A stretch of 32,578 nt of DNA from Kiritimatiellia bacterium (GTDB lineage Bacteria > Verrucomicrobiota > Kiritimatiellia > RFP12 > UBA1067): assembly GCA_024405265.1 (NCBI GenBank), contig JAKSOZ010000002.1, positions 64,232 through 96,809 of the forward strand, given 5' to 3'. How positions within the stretch are numbered: position 1 is the stretch's first letter; each line of letters begins with the position of its first letter. Below are positions 7,189 to 14,367 of this stretch, one piece after another. The translations under genes were made by a program, and so were the position numbers. Below the pieces are notes generated by a model that had not been told where the DNA came from, searched no databases, and saw only the letters and a program-made list of their open reading frames with translations.

Positions 7189-9867
7189 TTAGACCGCGAC
7201 GTCCTTGCCGTAGTAGGCGTTGAGGTACATCTGCTTGATCTCGCTCATAAGCGGGTAGCGCGGGTTGGCGCCGGTGCACTGATCGTCGAAGGCCTGTTCG
7301 GTCATCGCGTCGAGACGCTCGAGGAAGTCCTTTTCATCGGGGACATAATCCTTGATCGTGGGCTTGATGCCGATGGTCTTCTGGAGATCCTTGATACCCT
7401 TGATGAGGTTCTCGAGCTTATCCTTGTCGTCCTTGCCGCCGAAGCCGAGGGCGTCCGCGAGTTCCGCATAGCGGTGGAGCGTCTTCGGATGATCGTACTG
7501 CGGGAACGTGCCCATCTTAGGCGGCTGTTCCGACGCGTTGAAGCGAAGAACCTGAACCATCATGAGGGCGTTGGCGATACCATGCGGGATATGGTGGAAC
7601 GAGCCGAGCTTATGGGCCATCGAGTGCATGACACCGAGGAAGGCATTAGCGAACGACATACCGGCCATCGTCGCGGAGTGAGCCATGCGCTCACGAGCGA
7701 AGGTATCGGCCTTCTTCTCGACCGCGGCCTTGTAGCACTTGGGCAAGTACTCGAAGGTCGTGCGGAGCGAGGAAATCGCGAGACCATCGGTGAACTCGGT
7801 AGCCATAACCGAGACGTAAGCTTCGAGAGCGTGGGAGACCGCGTCGATACCCGAAGCGGAGGTAAGTCCGGGAGGCGCCATCATCTGCATATCCGCGTCG
7901 ACGATCGCCATGTTGGGCATAAGCTCGTAGTCCGCGAGAGGATACTTCGTACCCGTGTCCTGATCGGTGATGACCGCGAACGGGGTAACTTCCGAGCCGG
8001 TACCCGCGGAGGTCGGGATAGCGATGAACTTCGCCTTCTCACCCATCTTCGGGAACGTGTAGGCACGCTTACGGATATCCATGAAGCGCATGGCCATATC
8101 GAGGAAGTCGCACTCGGGGTGCTCGTAGAGAACCCACATGATCTTCGCGGCATCCATCGCCGAGCCACCACCGACGGCGATGATCACGTCGGGCTTGAAC
8201 TCGGCCATCATACGAGCGCCGTCTTGAGCGCAGGCAATCGTCGGATCGGGAGCGACGTTCGAGAAGGTCGCGGTAGCGATACCCTGCTCTTCCAAGCTCT
8301 TTTCGACCGGCTTCGTGTAGCCGTTCGCATAGAGGAAGTAGTCGGTAACGATGAACGCGCGCTTACGATTCCAAACTTCGCCGACTTCACGGAGCGCGAC
8401 GGGGAGGCAGCCCTTCTTGAGATAAACCTTTTCAGGGGCACGGAACCAAAGCATGTTTTCTCTCCTGACAGCAACAGTCTTGACGTTAATGAGGTTAAGG
8501 GCGCCGACATTGGCGCTAACGGAGTTACCACCCCAGCTACCGCAGCCGAGCGTGAGCGAAGGAAGCATCTTGAAGTTGTAGATGTCGCCGATGCCGCCCT
8601 GGGACGAAGGAGTGTTGACGAGAATACGGCAGGTCTTCATGCGGGCCTGGAACTCGGCGAGCTTCTCTTCGTTGTCACGCTTGTTGAGATAGATCGACGA
8701 GGTATGACCGTAGCCACCGTCCGCGACGAGCTTCTCGGCCTTGTTGAAGGCATCCTTGATGTCTGTCGCCTTGTACATCGCGAGAACGGGCGAGAGCTTT
8801 TCGTGAGCGAAAGGTTCGGAAATCTCGACCGACTTGACTTCACCGATAAGAATCTTCGCGGTAGGAGCGACTTCAAAACCGGCGATCTTAGCGATATTCG
8901 CGGCGCACTGGCCGACGATCTTCGGGTTAACCGTGCCCGCTTCCGTAAGAATGACCTTGCGAACCGCGTCGAGCTGCTTCTGATTGAGGAAGTGGCAACC
9001 ACGATAAGCGAATTCGGCCTTGACAGCGTCGTAGATCTTCTCGTGGACGATGACCGACTGCTCCGAAGCGCAGATCATGCCGTTATCGAAAGTCTTCGAG
9101 TGGATGATCGAGGAGACGGCGAGCTTGATATCGGCGGATTCGTCGATGACGGCGGGCGTGTTGCCGGGGCCGACGCCGAGAGCGGGCTTACCCGAGGAGT
9201 AAGCGGCCTTGACCATCGCGGGACCGCCGGTCGCGAGAATGCAGTCGGCTTCCTTCATGAGAAGCTGAGTCGCTTCCAAGGAAGGATTCTCGATAAGTCC
9301 GATGATGTCCTTAGGAGCGCCGGCCTTGACCGCCGCTTCGAGGACGATGCGCGCCGCGTCGCACGTGCACTTCTTGGCACGCGGGTGGGGCGAGATGATG
9401 ATGCCGTTACGCGTCTTGAGCGCGATCAAAGTCTTGAAGATAGCGGTCGAAGTCGGGTTCGTCGTAGGAATGACGGCGCCGACGACGCCGACGGGCTCGG
9501 CGACCTTGCGGATACCGAAGGAAAGATCTTCGTCGATCACGCCGCAAGTCTTGACGTTCTTATAGGTATTGAAAATGTATTCGGCGGCGTAGTGGTTCTT
9601 GATGACCTTATCTTCGACGACGCCCATGCCGGTTTCAGCGACGGCCTGCTTCGCGAGCGGGATACGCATATTGTTCGCGGCGAGAGCGGCGGCGCGGAAA
9701 ATCTTGTCGACCTGTTCCTGAGTGTAGGTCGAGAACGCCTTCTGAGCTTCCTTGACCTTCGCGAGGATCGCGTAGAATTCCTTCGCGTTTTCGTTCATTT
9801 CGGGAGCGGGGGCGGGAGCGGCCTTCGCGGCTTCAGCCTTCGTTGCCTTCGTAGCTTTAGTAGCCAT
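7189..9867 (-). CDS. adhE: Bifunctional acetaldehyde-CoA/alcohol dehydrogenase
   Basis: 892 residues, full length for AdhE, which reduces acetyl-CoA to acetaldehyde and then to ethanol with two NADH and usually forms spirosome filaments. The N-terminal aldehyde dehydrogenase half shows VIPTTNPTSTAIFK, SPHPRAKKCT and the catalytic cysteine 266 in NGMICASEQS. The C-terminal iron-dependent alcohol dehydrogenase half shows VGGGSAMDAAK, PTSAGTGSEVTPFAV and the histidine cluster HSMAHKLGSFHHIPHG. The first 23 residues, an Ala/Lys/Pro-rich stretch, are an extension relative to the E. coli enzyme. The gene stands alone between a strong promoter and a strong terminator. It is the natural route for reoxidising NADH in a fermenter; Rex, encoded elsewhere in the window, is a known adhE regulator in other bacteria. 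Confidence 0.97.
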   Translation of the reverse strand: MATKATKATKAEAAKAAPAPAPEMNENAKEFYAILAKVKEAQKAFSTYTQEQVDKIFRAAALAANNMRIPLAKQAVAETGMGVVEDKVIKNHYAAEYIFNTYKNVKTCGVIDEDLSFGIRKVAEPVGVVGAVIPTTNPTSTAIFKTLIALKTRNGIIISPHPRAKKCTCDAARIVLEAAVKAGAPKDIIGLIENPSLEATQLLMKEADCILATGGPAMVKAAYSSGKPALGVGPGNTPAVIDESADIKLAVSSIIHSKTFDNGMICASEQSVIVHEKIYDAVKAEFAYRGCHFLNQKQLDAVRKVILTEAGTVNPKIVGQCAANIAKIAGFEVAPTAKILIGEVKSVEISEPFAHEKLSPVLAMYKATDIKDAFNKAEKLVADGGYGHTSSIYLNKRDNEEKLAEFQARMKTCRILVNTPSSQGGIGDIYNFKMLPSLTLGCGSWGGNSVSANVGALNLINVKTVAVRRENMLWFRAPEKVYLKKGCLPVALREVGEVWNRKRAFIVTDYFLYANGYTKPVEKSLEEQGIATATFSNVAPDPTIACAQDGARMMAEFKPDVIIAVGGGSAMDAAKIMWVLYEHPECDFLDMAMRFMDIRKRAYTFPKMGEKAKFIAIPTSAGTGSEVTPFAVITDQDTGTKYPLADYELMPNMAIVDADMQMMAPPGLTSASGIDAVSHALEAYVSVMATEFTDGLAISSLRTTFEYLPKCYKAAVEKKADTFARERMAHSATMAGMSFANAFLGVMHSMAHKLGSFHHIPHGIANALMMVQVLRFNASEQPPKMGTFPQYDHPKTLHRYAELADALGFGGKDDKDKLENLIKGIKDLQKTIGIKPTIKDYVPDEKDFLERLDAMTEQAFDDQCTGANPRYPLMSEIKQMYLNAYYGKDVAV

Positions 9868-9906
9868 GTGTTGTTATTTCTCCTTTGGTAGTAAATTGTA
9901 GCGTGT

Positions 9907-9936
9907 AGTATACGATATTTTCTTATCGATTGTCAA
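9907..9936 (-). promoter_or_regulatory. Strong promoter of adhE
   Basis: Minus strand: a consensus TTGACA at 9936-9931, an 18-base spacer and TATACT at 9912-9907. The start would be near 9900, giving a leader of about 33 bases that carries AAAGGAG 12 bases before the ATG. It is the only promoter in the window with a perfect sigma-70 -35. Confidence 0.8.
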
Positions 9937-9945
9937 GTATCGATT
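9924..9945. promoter_or_regulatory. Direct repeat TATCGATT around the adhE -35, possible operator
   Basis: TATCGATT occurs at 9924-9931 and again at 9938-9945 on the plus strand, 14 bp apart and bracketing the -35 hexamer. A third half, CGATA at 9913-9917, forms an inverted pair with the first copy. This is a plausible regulator site. It does not resemble the usual Rex consensus (TTGTGA-N6-TCACAA type), so the regulator is left open. Confidence 0.35.
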
Positions 9946-9989
9946 TATCAAAAGACCTTGTAGCTCACCCTCGAATCCGCGCATGGACT

Positions 9990-10020
9990 AAAAAAGCATG
10001 AAGCGTTTTCAAATCTTCAT
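9990..10020 (-). terminator. Probable terminator after the M3 oligopeptidase gene
   Basis: On the minus strand ATGAAG and CTTCAT form a 6-bp stem with an 11-base loop, followed by GC and six T residues. The stop codon of the oligopeptidase (10019-10017) lies inside the stem. The stem is short, so efficiency is uncertain, but it closes the six-gene greA operon. Confidence 0.55.
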
Positions 10021-11807
10021 TTCGCGAGAAGGTCCTGCTGGCGCAAAAGCGCGGTGATTTCCGGAGTACGGCCGCGGAAGAGTTCGAAGACTTCAAGCGC
10101 ACTCTTGGAGCCACCGAGCGCGAGAATCGTCTCGCGGTACTTTTCTCCGAGTTCCTTCATCTTCGCGTCGTCCTCGAGCCCCGCCTCCTCGAAAGCTCCG
10201 TAACAATCCGCGCTCATCACCTCCGACCACTTATAGCCGTAGTAACCTGCCGAATAGCCGCCCGAGAAAATATGCGTGAACGCATTAAGGAAAAGATCCT
10301 TTTCGATCATCGGAGCGCCGAAATGAGCGAATACTTCCTTCTTGACTTCATTCGCATCCGCAACGAGCTCTTCTCCGTGAAGAATCATATCGGTCTTCGC
10401 GAACTGAAGCTGACGACGGCAAGCGGTAGCCGCGCGGAAGTTCTTGGCAGCCTTGACCTTCGCCTTCAAATCCTCGGGAACGACGATCCCCGTACGGTCG
10501 TCGAGGCACCAATTCTCCATGAACTGCGAGGCGACTTCGACCGCGTCCCATTCGACGAGATTGATACCCGCAGCATCCTCTTCGTCGATACGCGTGAGCA
10601 TCTGCTGGAGAGCGTGGCCAAATTCATGGAAAAGCGTTTCGACTTCGCGGAACGGCATAAGCGCCTTGCCGTCCTTCGGCTCTTGAAGATTCATGACGAC
10701 GACACATACGGGGGTCACGTCTTTCCCGCGGCGGTTACGAAGCTCGTTCATCCACGCGCCGCCCTGCTTAAGACCGGGACGAACGTACGCGTCGAGATAG
10801 AAGTGTGCGATCGTCTCCCCCTTCTCGATAACCTTGAAAAAGCGAACGTCCGGATGCCAAACGGCAGGCTTCTCATCGCCGGTGATTTCTTCGACGTCGA
10901 TATCGAAAAGGAATTTCGACATCTTGAAAAGGCCGGCGAGTACATCCTTGAAATCGAAGTATCGTTTAAGCTCTTCTTCGGAATAACTGTACTTTTCTTC
11001 GCGAAGGCGCTCGGCCAAATACGCCTGATCCCAAGGTTCGCCTTCGAGTTTTTCCGCAGCAGCTTGATCGGCCGTAGCTTCATCAAGCTTATCGATCATT
11101 TCGAAGACCGCCTTGACCGAGGGAGCGCATTTCGTCGCGAGAGAGAGCTCGGCGTAAGACTTGAAACCGAGAATTTCGGCGCATTCCTTCTTGAGCTTCA
11201 AAAGCTCGGCGATGCGCGGCGTATTCTCGGGAGCACGAGTCACGCGCTTGATATAAATCTCTTCGCGCTTAGCGCGATCGGGATTGTGCTTCATCGTCTC
11301 AAGGAAGATCGCGTCGGCGATCTCCGGCGTCGTCGCGTCGATAACCGCGTTCGAAAAGTCGTTCGAGAGCTTCGAGATCTCTACCTGAAGAGCGTTGAAA
11401 CGCGACTTCTTCTCGCCTTCGAGCGCGACACCGGCGAGTTCCGCCGACTGGACCATCTTCTCAAGGATTCGCGCGCGAGTCCCCGTCTCCTTAATGGACT
11501 TCGCGATTTCGTAAAGCGCCTTAGACTGAGAAACGCGAAGCGAGAAAGCGATGATGTCGTTCTGGAAATCTTCGTTGACCTTGCGCCACTCTTCGTTATT
11601 CATGACGCCTAGCATGTGGTGAAGATCGGCCCACGTACGCCAGAGAACTCGAGCAGCGTCGTTAAGGCGCGTGACGAAACCGTCGAAAGTAGTAGGCTTC
11701 TCGGCCTCGATTTCTGCGACGGCGATCTCCGCCTCCTTCAAAAGTTTCGGCAACGCGGCTCGCACATTAGCGGGCGTGACTTCTGTCCAATTCGTGAATT
11801 CGCACAT
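10017..11807 (-). CDS. M3 family zinc oligopeptidase (oligopeptidase A/Dcp type)
   Basis: 596 residues. The zinc site is complete: HEFGH at 394-398 in ETLFHEFGHALQQMLTR, with the downstream glutamate in VEWDAVEVASQFMENW, wording typical of the M3A branch (PrlC, Dcp, thimet oligopeptidase) rather than PepF. The C-terminal substrate region FSGGYSAGYYGYKWSEVMSAD is also typical. No signal peptide, so it should degrade peptides in the cytosol. It is about 80 residues shorter than E. coli PrlC, with the shortfall mainly in the N-terminal helical part. Last gene of the greA operon, 27 bases after tatD. Whether it acts as endopeptidase or dipeptidyl carboxypeptidase cannot be told. Confidence 0.9.
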   Translation of the reverse strand: MCEFTNWTEVTPANVRAALPKLLKEAEIAVAEIEAEKPTTFDGFVTRLNDAARVLWRTWADLHHMLGVMNNEEWRKVNEDFQNDIIAFSLRVSQSKALYEIAKSIKETGTRARILEKMVQSAELAGVALEGEKKSRFNALQVEISKLSNDFSNAVIDATTPEIADAIFLETMKHNPDRAKREEIYIKRVTRAPENTPRIAELLKLKKECAEILGFKSYAELSLATKCAPSVKAVFEMIDKLDEATADQAAAEKLEGEPWDQAYLAERLREEKYSYSEEELKRYFDFKDVLAGLFKMSKFLFDIDVEEITGDEKPAVWHPDVRFFKVIEKGETIAHFYLDAYVRPGLKQGGAWMNELRNRRGKDVTPVCVVVMNLQEPKDGKALMPFREVETLFHEFGHALQQMLTRIDEEDAAGINLVEWDAVEVASQFMENWCLDDRTGIVVPEDLKAKVKAAKNFRAATACRRQLQFAKTDMILHGEELVADANEVKKEVFAHFGAPMIEKDLFLNAFTHIFSGGYSAGYYGYKWSEVMSADCYGAFEEAGLEDDAKMKELGEKYRETILALGGSKSALEVFELFRGRTPEITALLRQQDLLAK

Positions 11808-11834
11808 TTCTTGATTTACCTTTATTATTTGAAA

Positions 11835-12551
11835 TCAATTACCGAGAATCGCGAGCGCATTCCGAGTGGTAAGCGCAGCGAAATCTTCTAGCGGAGTTTT
11901 CCTGAGAGCGGCCAAGAACTTCGCGGTATGAACCAGATAAGCGCTTTCGTTCGTCTTCCCGCGCATCGGCACAGGAGCCAGATAAGGCGAATCCGTCTCG
12001 ATCAAAATTCGATCATCGGGAATAACCAGCGCCGTTTCGCGTACGTTATCCGCCGCCTTGAACGTGACGATCCCGGAAATCGAAACGTAAAAACCGAGAT
12101 CGAGAAGCTTCTTCGCGAACGCAGGCTCGCCGGTAAAGCAATGGATGATTCCTTTCGAAGGAATTTCCTTAAGACAAGCGAGCGTATCTTCATCAGCGCC
12201 GCGAGTATGAATCACGACCGGTTTATCAAGTGAACGCGCCTTCTCGAGCTCGCTCCGAAAGAGCTCGATCTGTTTAAGTCGCGTATCGAATGAATAGTAG
12301 TAATCGAGGCCGATCTCGCCAACCGCGGCAACCTTCGAATAATCAATCGGAGAAAATTCTTGATCGATCTGATCGCGATCATAGCCTAGAGCTTTGTAAG
12401 GCGTAGGCGCTACGAGCGCCGCGTCATTAAGCGCTTTCGAACCACCTACAGCCATAATCCGCGTAACGCCCGCCGCTTTCGCGCGTTCGATAATCTCAGC
12501 GAAGGTCTCGCTCGGTCCCTCGAAGTGAGCGTGGGTATCAAACAGTTCCAT
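11835..12551 (-). CDS. tatD: TatD family metal-dependent hydrolase/DNase
   Basis: 238 residues, a TIM-barrel amidohydrolase-like nuclease. Metal-binding and family motifs are in order: FDTHAHF (Asp5, His7, His9), GEIGLDYYY with the glutamate ligand, VIHTRGADED, IIHCFTGEP, and the C-terminal ILIETDSPYLAPVP with the aspartate. TatD proteins are 3'-5' exonucleases and also act in D-Tyr-tRNA or DNA-quality functions in some bacteria; YcfH-like activity is equally possible. The ATG overlaps the 3' end of rsmE by 14 bases, so translation is probably coupled. It is slightly shorter than the usual 255-260 residues. Confidence 0.92.
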   Translation of the reverse strand: MELFDTHAHFEGPSETFAEIIERAKAAGVTRIMAVGGSKALNDAALVAPTPYKALGYDRDQIDQEFSPIDYSKVAAVGEIGLDYYYSFDTRLKQIELFRSELEKARSLDKPVVIHTRGADEDTLACLKEIPSKGIIHCFTGEPAFAKKLLDLGFYVSISGIVTFKAADNVRETALVIPDDRILIETDSPYLAPVPMRGKTNESAYLVHTAKFLAALRKTPLEDFAALTTRNALAILGN

Positions 12552-13239
12552 ACGCGGATATCACGGAAACGGCGAAGATCGCCGCAGTTTCGGCGCGAAG
12601 AATCGTCGGACCGAAAGAGACCGGCGTCGCGACTTTCATTAATTTCTCAAGTTCCTCTGCCGTAAAATCCCCTTCGGGTCCGATAAAGACGGCATCTCCA
12701 CGAACGGTGGAGATATGAGGCGAAGGCGGATTCGTGAGCGCGCCGATCAGACATTTCGTCGTTTTCACAAGTTCGAGACTTTCCTCGAAATCATGCGCAG
12801 GCAAAATCTCGGGTATATACTTCGCGTCGCTCTGGCGCGCGGCGTCCTCGGCGATACGAACCCAACGTTCGCGCTTCGACTCGCGTTCGGATTTCGAAAG
12901 ACGGACGATCGTTCGATCGGAAATAACCGGGACAATTTTAGTCACTCCCAATTCCGTCGCCTTCTCGATCGTCCAGTCCCAACGCGAGCCCTTAGTTATA
13001 CACGCGAAAAGAGTAAGCGGGGCGGGCGCAGGAGAAGGAGTTAAAACGTAGGGGTTCGGACGAAGCGACTTGAGCTCGCCCCTAAAATATCGATAGACGC
13101 GAGAGAAGCCCTGCCCATCGAAAAGCTCGAACTCTTCGTCCTCCTTAGGACGCAGAACTTTAAGATGATTGGCCGCATCCTTCGGAAGCGCGGGGCTTTC
13201 TTCGCTTAAAAGCGATTTATCAACGAGCAGTCGGTGCAT
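12538..13239 (-). CDS. rsmE: 16S rRNA (uracil1498-N3)-methyltransferase
   Basis: 233 residues. SPOUT-fold methyltransferase that methylates U1498 of 16S rRNA in the decoding region. Signatures: N-terminal PUA-like part with DAANHLKVLRPKEDEEFELFDG, then KGSRWDWTIEKATELGVTKIVP, and the knotted SAM site FIGPEGDFTAEEL followed by LRAETAAIFAVS. A short proline/alanine run (TPSPAPAP) marks the domain junction. The start overlaps the end of lspA by 20 bases and the end overlaps tatD by 14 bases, placing it inside a tight operon. Confidence 0.95.
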   Translation of the reverse strand: MHRLLVDKSLLSEESPALPKDAANHLKVLRPKEDEEFELFDGQGFSRVYRYFRGELKSLRPNPYVLTPSPAPAPLTLFACITKGSRWDWTIEKATELGVTKIVPVISDRTIVRLSKSERESKRERWVRIAEDAARQSDAKYIPEILPAHDFEESLELVKTTKCLIGALTNPPSPHISTVRGDAVFIGPEGDFTAEELEKLMKVATPVSFGPTILRAETAAIFAVSVISAYGTV

Positions 13240-13696
13240 CTTTCTTCTCGAAAACCGCCATTATGAGCAAGATACCCGCCGCTATCGTGATAAACGCGTC
13301 GGCTAGGTTGAAACAAGGGAAATGATGAACTCCGAGATGGAAGTCGAACATATCGATAACGTAGCCACGAAAAACCCGATCGATGAAATTCCCGAACATC
13401 CCCGCGTAAAGCAAAATCTCCGCGACGAGCGAAAGCTTGGTTACGCCGAAAACGGTTTTACGCTTCCAAAGAAAAAACGCGAAAACGACGATCGCGAACG
13501 CCGCGAGAGGCCAAACCTGCCCCTGAAACATCCCCCACGCGCAACCGCGATTCTCGACATACGCAAGGTTGAAAAAGCCGGAGATAACGGAAATTGCCGC
13601 GCTCCCTTTAAGCTTTAGCGCGGCAATTTCTTTCACTACCGCATCCGCGAGAACGAGGTTCATCACGGAAGCGAATATAATAAGAAAAGTTCTCAC
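13220..13696 (-). CDS. lspA: Lipoprotein signal peptidase (signal peptidase II)
   Basis: 158 residues with four hydrophobic segments, as in LspA, the inner-membrane aspartyl protease that removes signal peptides from prolipoproteins. Conserved blocks: YVENRGCAWGMF (usually NxGAAFG), GNFIDRVFRGYVIDMFDF and FNLADAFI, the last two carrying the catalytic aspartates. The translation start is GTG at 13696, overlapping the dksA stop as GTGA. Its substrates may include the lipobox-bearing half of the RND-channel fusion in this window. The NRGCAW block deviates from the common NxGAA form but keeps the essential Asn. Confidence 0.93.
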   Translation of the reverse strand: MRTFLIIFASVMNLVLADAVVKEIAALKLKGSAAISVISGFFNLAYVENRGCAWGMFQGQVWPLAAFAIVVFAFFLWKRKTVFGVTKLSLVAEILLYAGMFGNFIDRVFRGYVIDMFDFHLGVHHFPCFNLADAFITIAAGILLIMAVFEKKDAPTAR

Positions 13697-14358
13697 TTAC
13701 GAGACTTCTCCATTTCGTCCTGACATTCCATGCACGTCAAAACGAAGGGCTGATTCAAAAGACGAGGCTTACGAATAAGCTGACCGCACGACGTACAAAC
13801 GCCGTAAGTTCCGTCTTCGATTCGATGGAGCGCTTCTTCGATCTGCTGGACCGTGCGATTGATCGAGCCGACCTGCCCGAGAGCCTGAAGACGAAGCGTC
13901 TGATTAGTGCCGTCGCCTCCGTCCGCTTCGAAGTCGCCGCTTTCGTTAAAGCCGGTAGCCTTCATAGCGTGAGCGCCGGAGATCGCCTTTTCGCGCTCCG
14001 CCAAAAGACGCTTTTTAAAGTCCTTCAAATCGGAATCGGAGAATTTCTCCGTCTGCTTCGAGCGGTCGCGCGAAGTCGGACGACGAGAAAGCTTGATTTC
14101 TCCCTTGCCTTCATCCGCCGCATTTTCCGCCTGAGCACGGCGCTTCATCATTTCGGCGATGGAGCTACCGAACTTGACGGCAGCCTTGGTATCGACAGGC
14201 ACGAACTCGGCGAGCTCGTTCTGACTCGCCTCCTTCTGAGCCTTCTGAATCGAAGCGCGGCTGATAATACGAACGGATACGTGCTTCGGAGGGACTTTTT
14301 TCTTCGCGGGTTTAAGGACTCGCTTTTTCTTTTTCTTGGTTTCAACAATCGAAGCCAT
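13693..14358 (-). CDS. dksA: DksA/TraR family zinc-finger RNA polymerase regulator
   Basis: 221 residues, of which roughly the last 110 are the DksA/TraR region. The zinc site is classical: Cys188-x2-Cys191-x17-Cys209-x2-Cys212 in CTSCGQLI ... CMEC. The preceding helical part (FKKRLLAEREKAISGAH ... INRTVQQIEEALHRIEDGTYG) would form the coiled coil entering the RNA polymerase secondary channel. I do not see the DxxDxA tip of E. coli DksA; the stretch here reads FEADGGDGTNQT. The N-terminal 100 residues are lysine-rich and probably disordered (TKKKKKRVLKPAKKK), unusual for DksA. It follows greA by 9 bases with a perfect AAGGAGG site. It could be a DksA-like protein of different specificity. Confidence 0.85.
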   Translation of the reverse strand: MASIVETKKKKKRVLKPAKKKVPPKHVSVRIISRASIQKAQKEASQNELAEFVPVDTKAAVKFGSSIAEMMKRRAQAENAADEGKGEIKLSRRPTSRDRSKQTEKFSDSDLKDFKKRLLAEREKAISGAHAMKATGFNESGDFEADGGDGTNQTLRLQALGQVGSINRTVQQIEEALHRIEDGTYGVCTSCGQLIRKPRLLNQPFVLTCMECQDEMEKSRK

Positions 14359-14367
14359 GCTACCTCC

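Noticed and set aside
7474-9891. 805-codon plus-strand open frame opposite adhE
   Set aside because: It is a mirror frame of a highly biased, strongly expressed gene; the translation has no recognisable motif, and the minus strand encodes a perfect AdhE.
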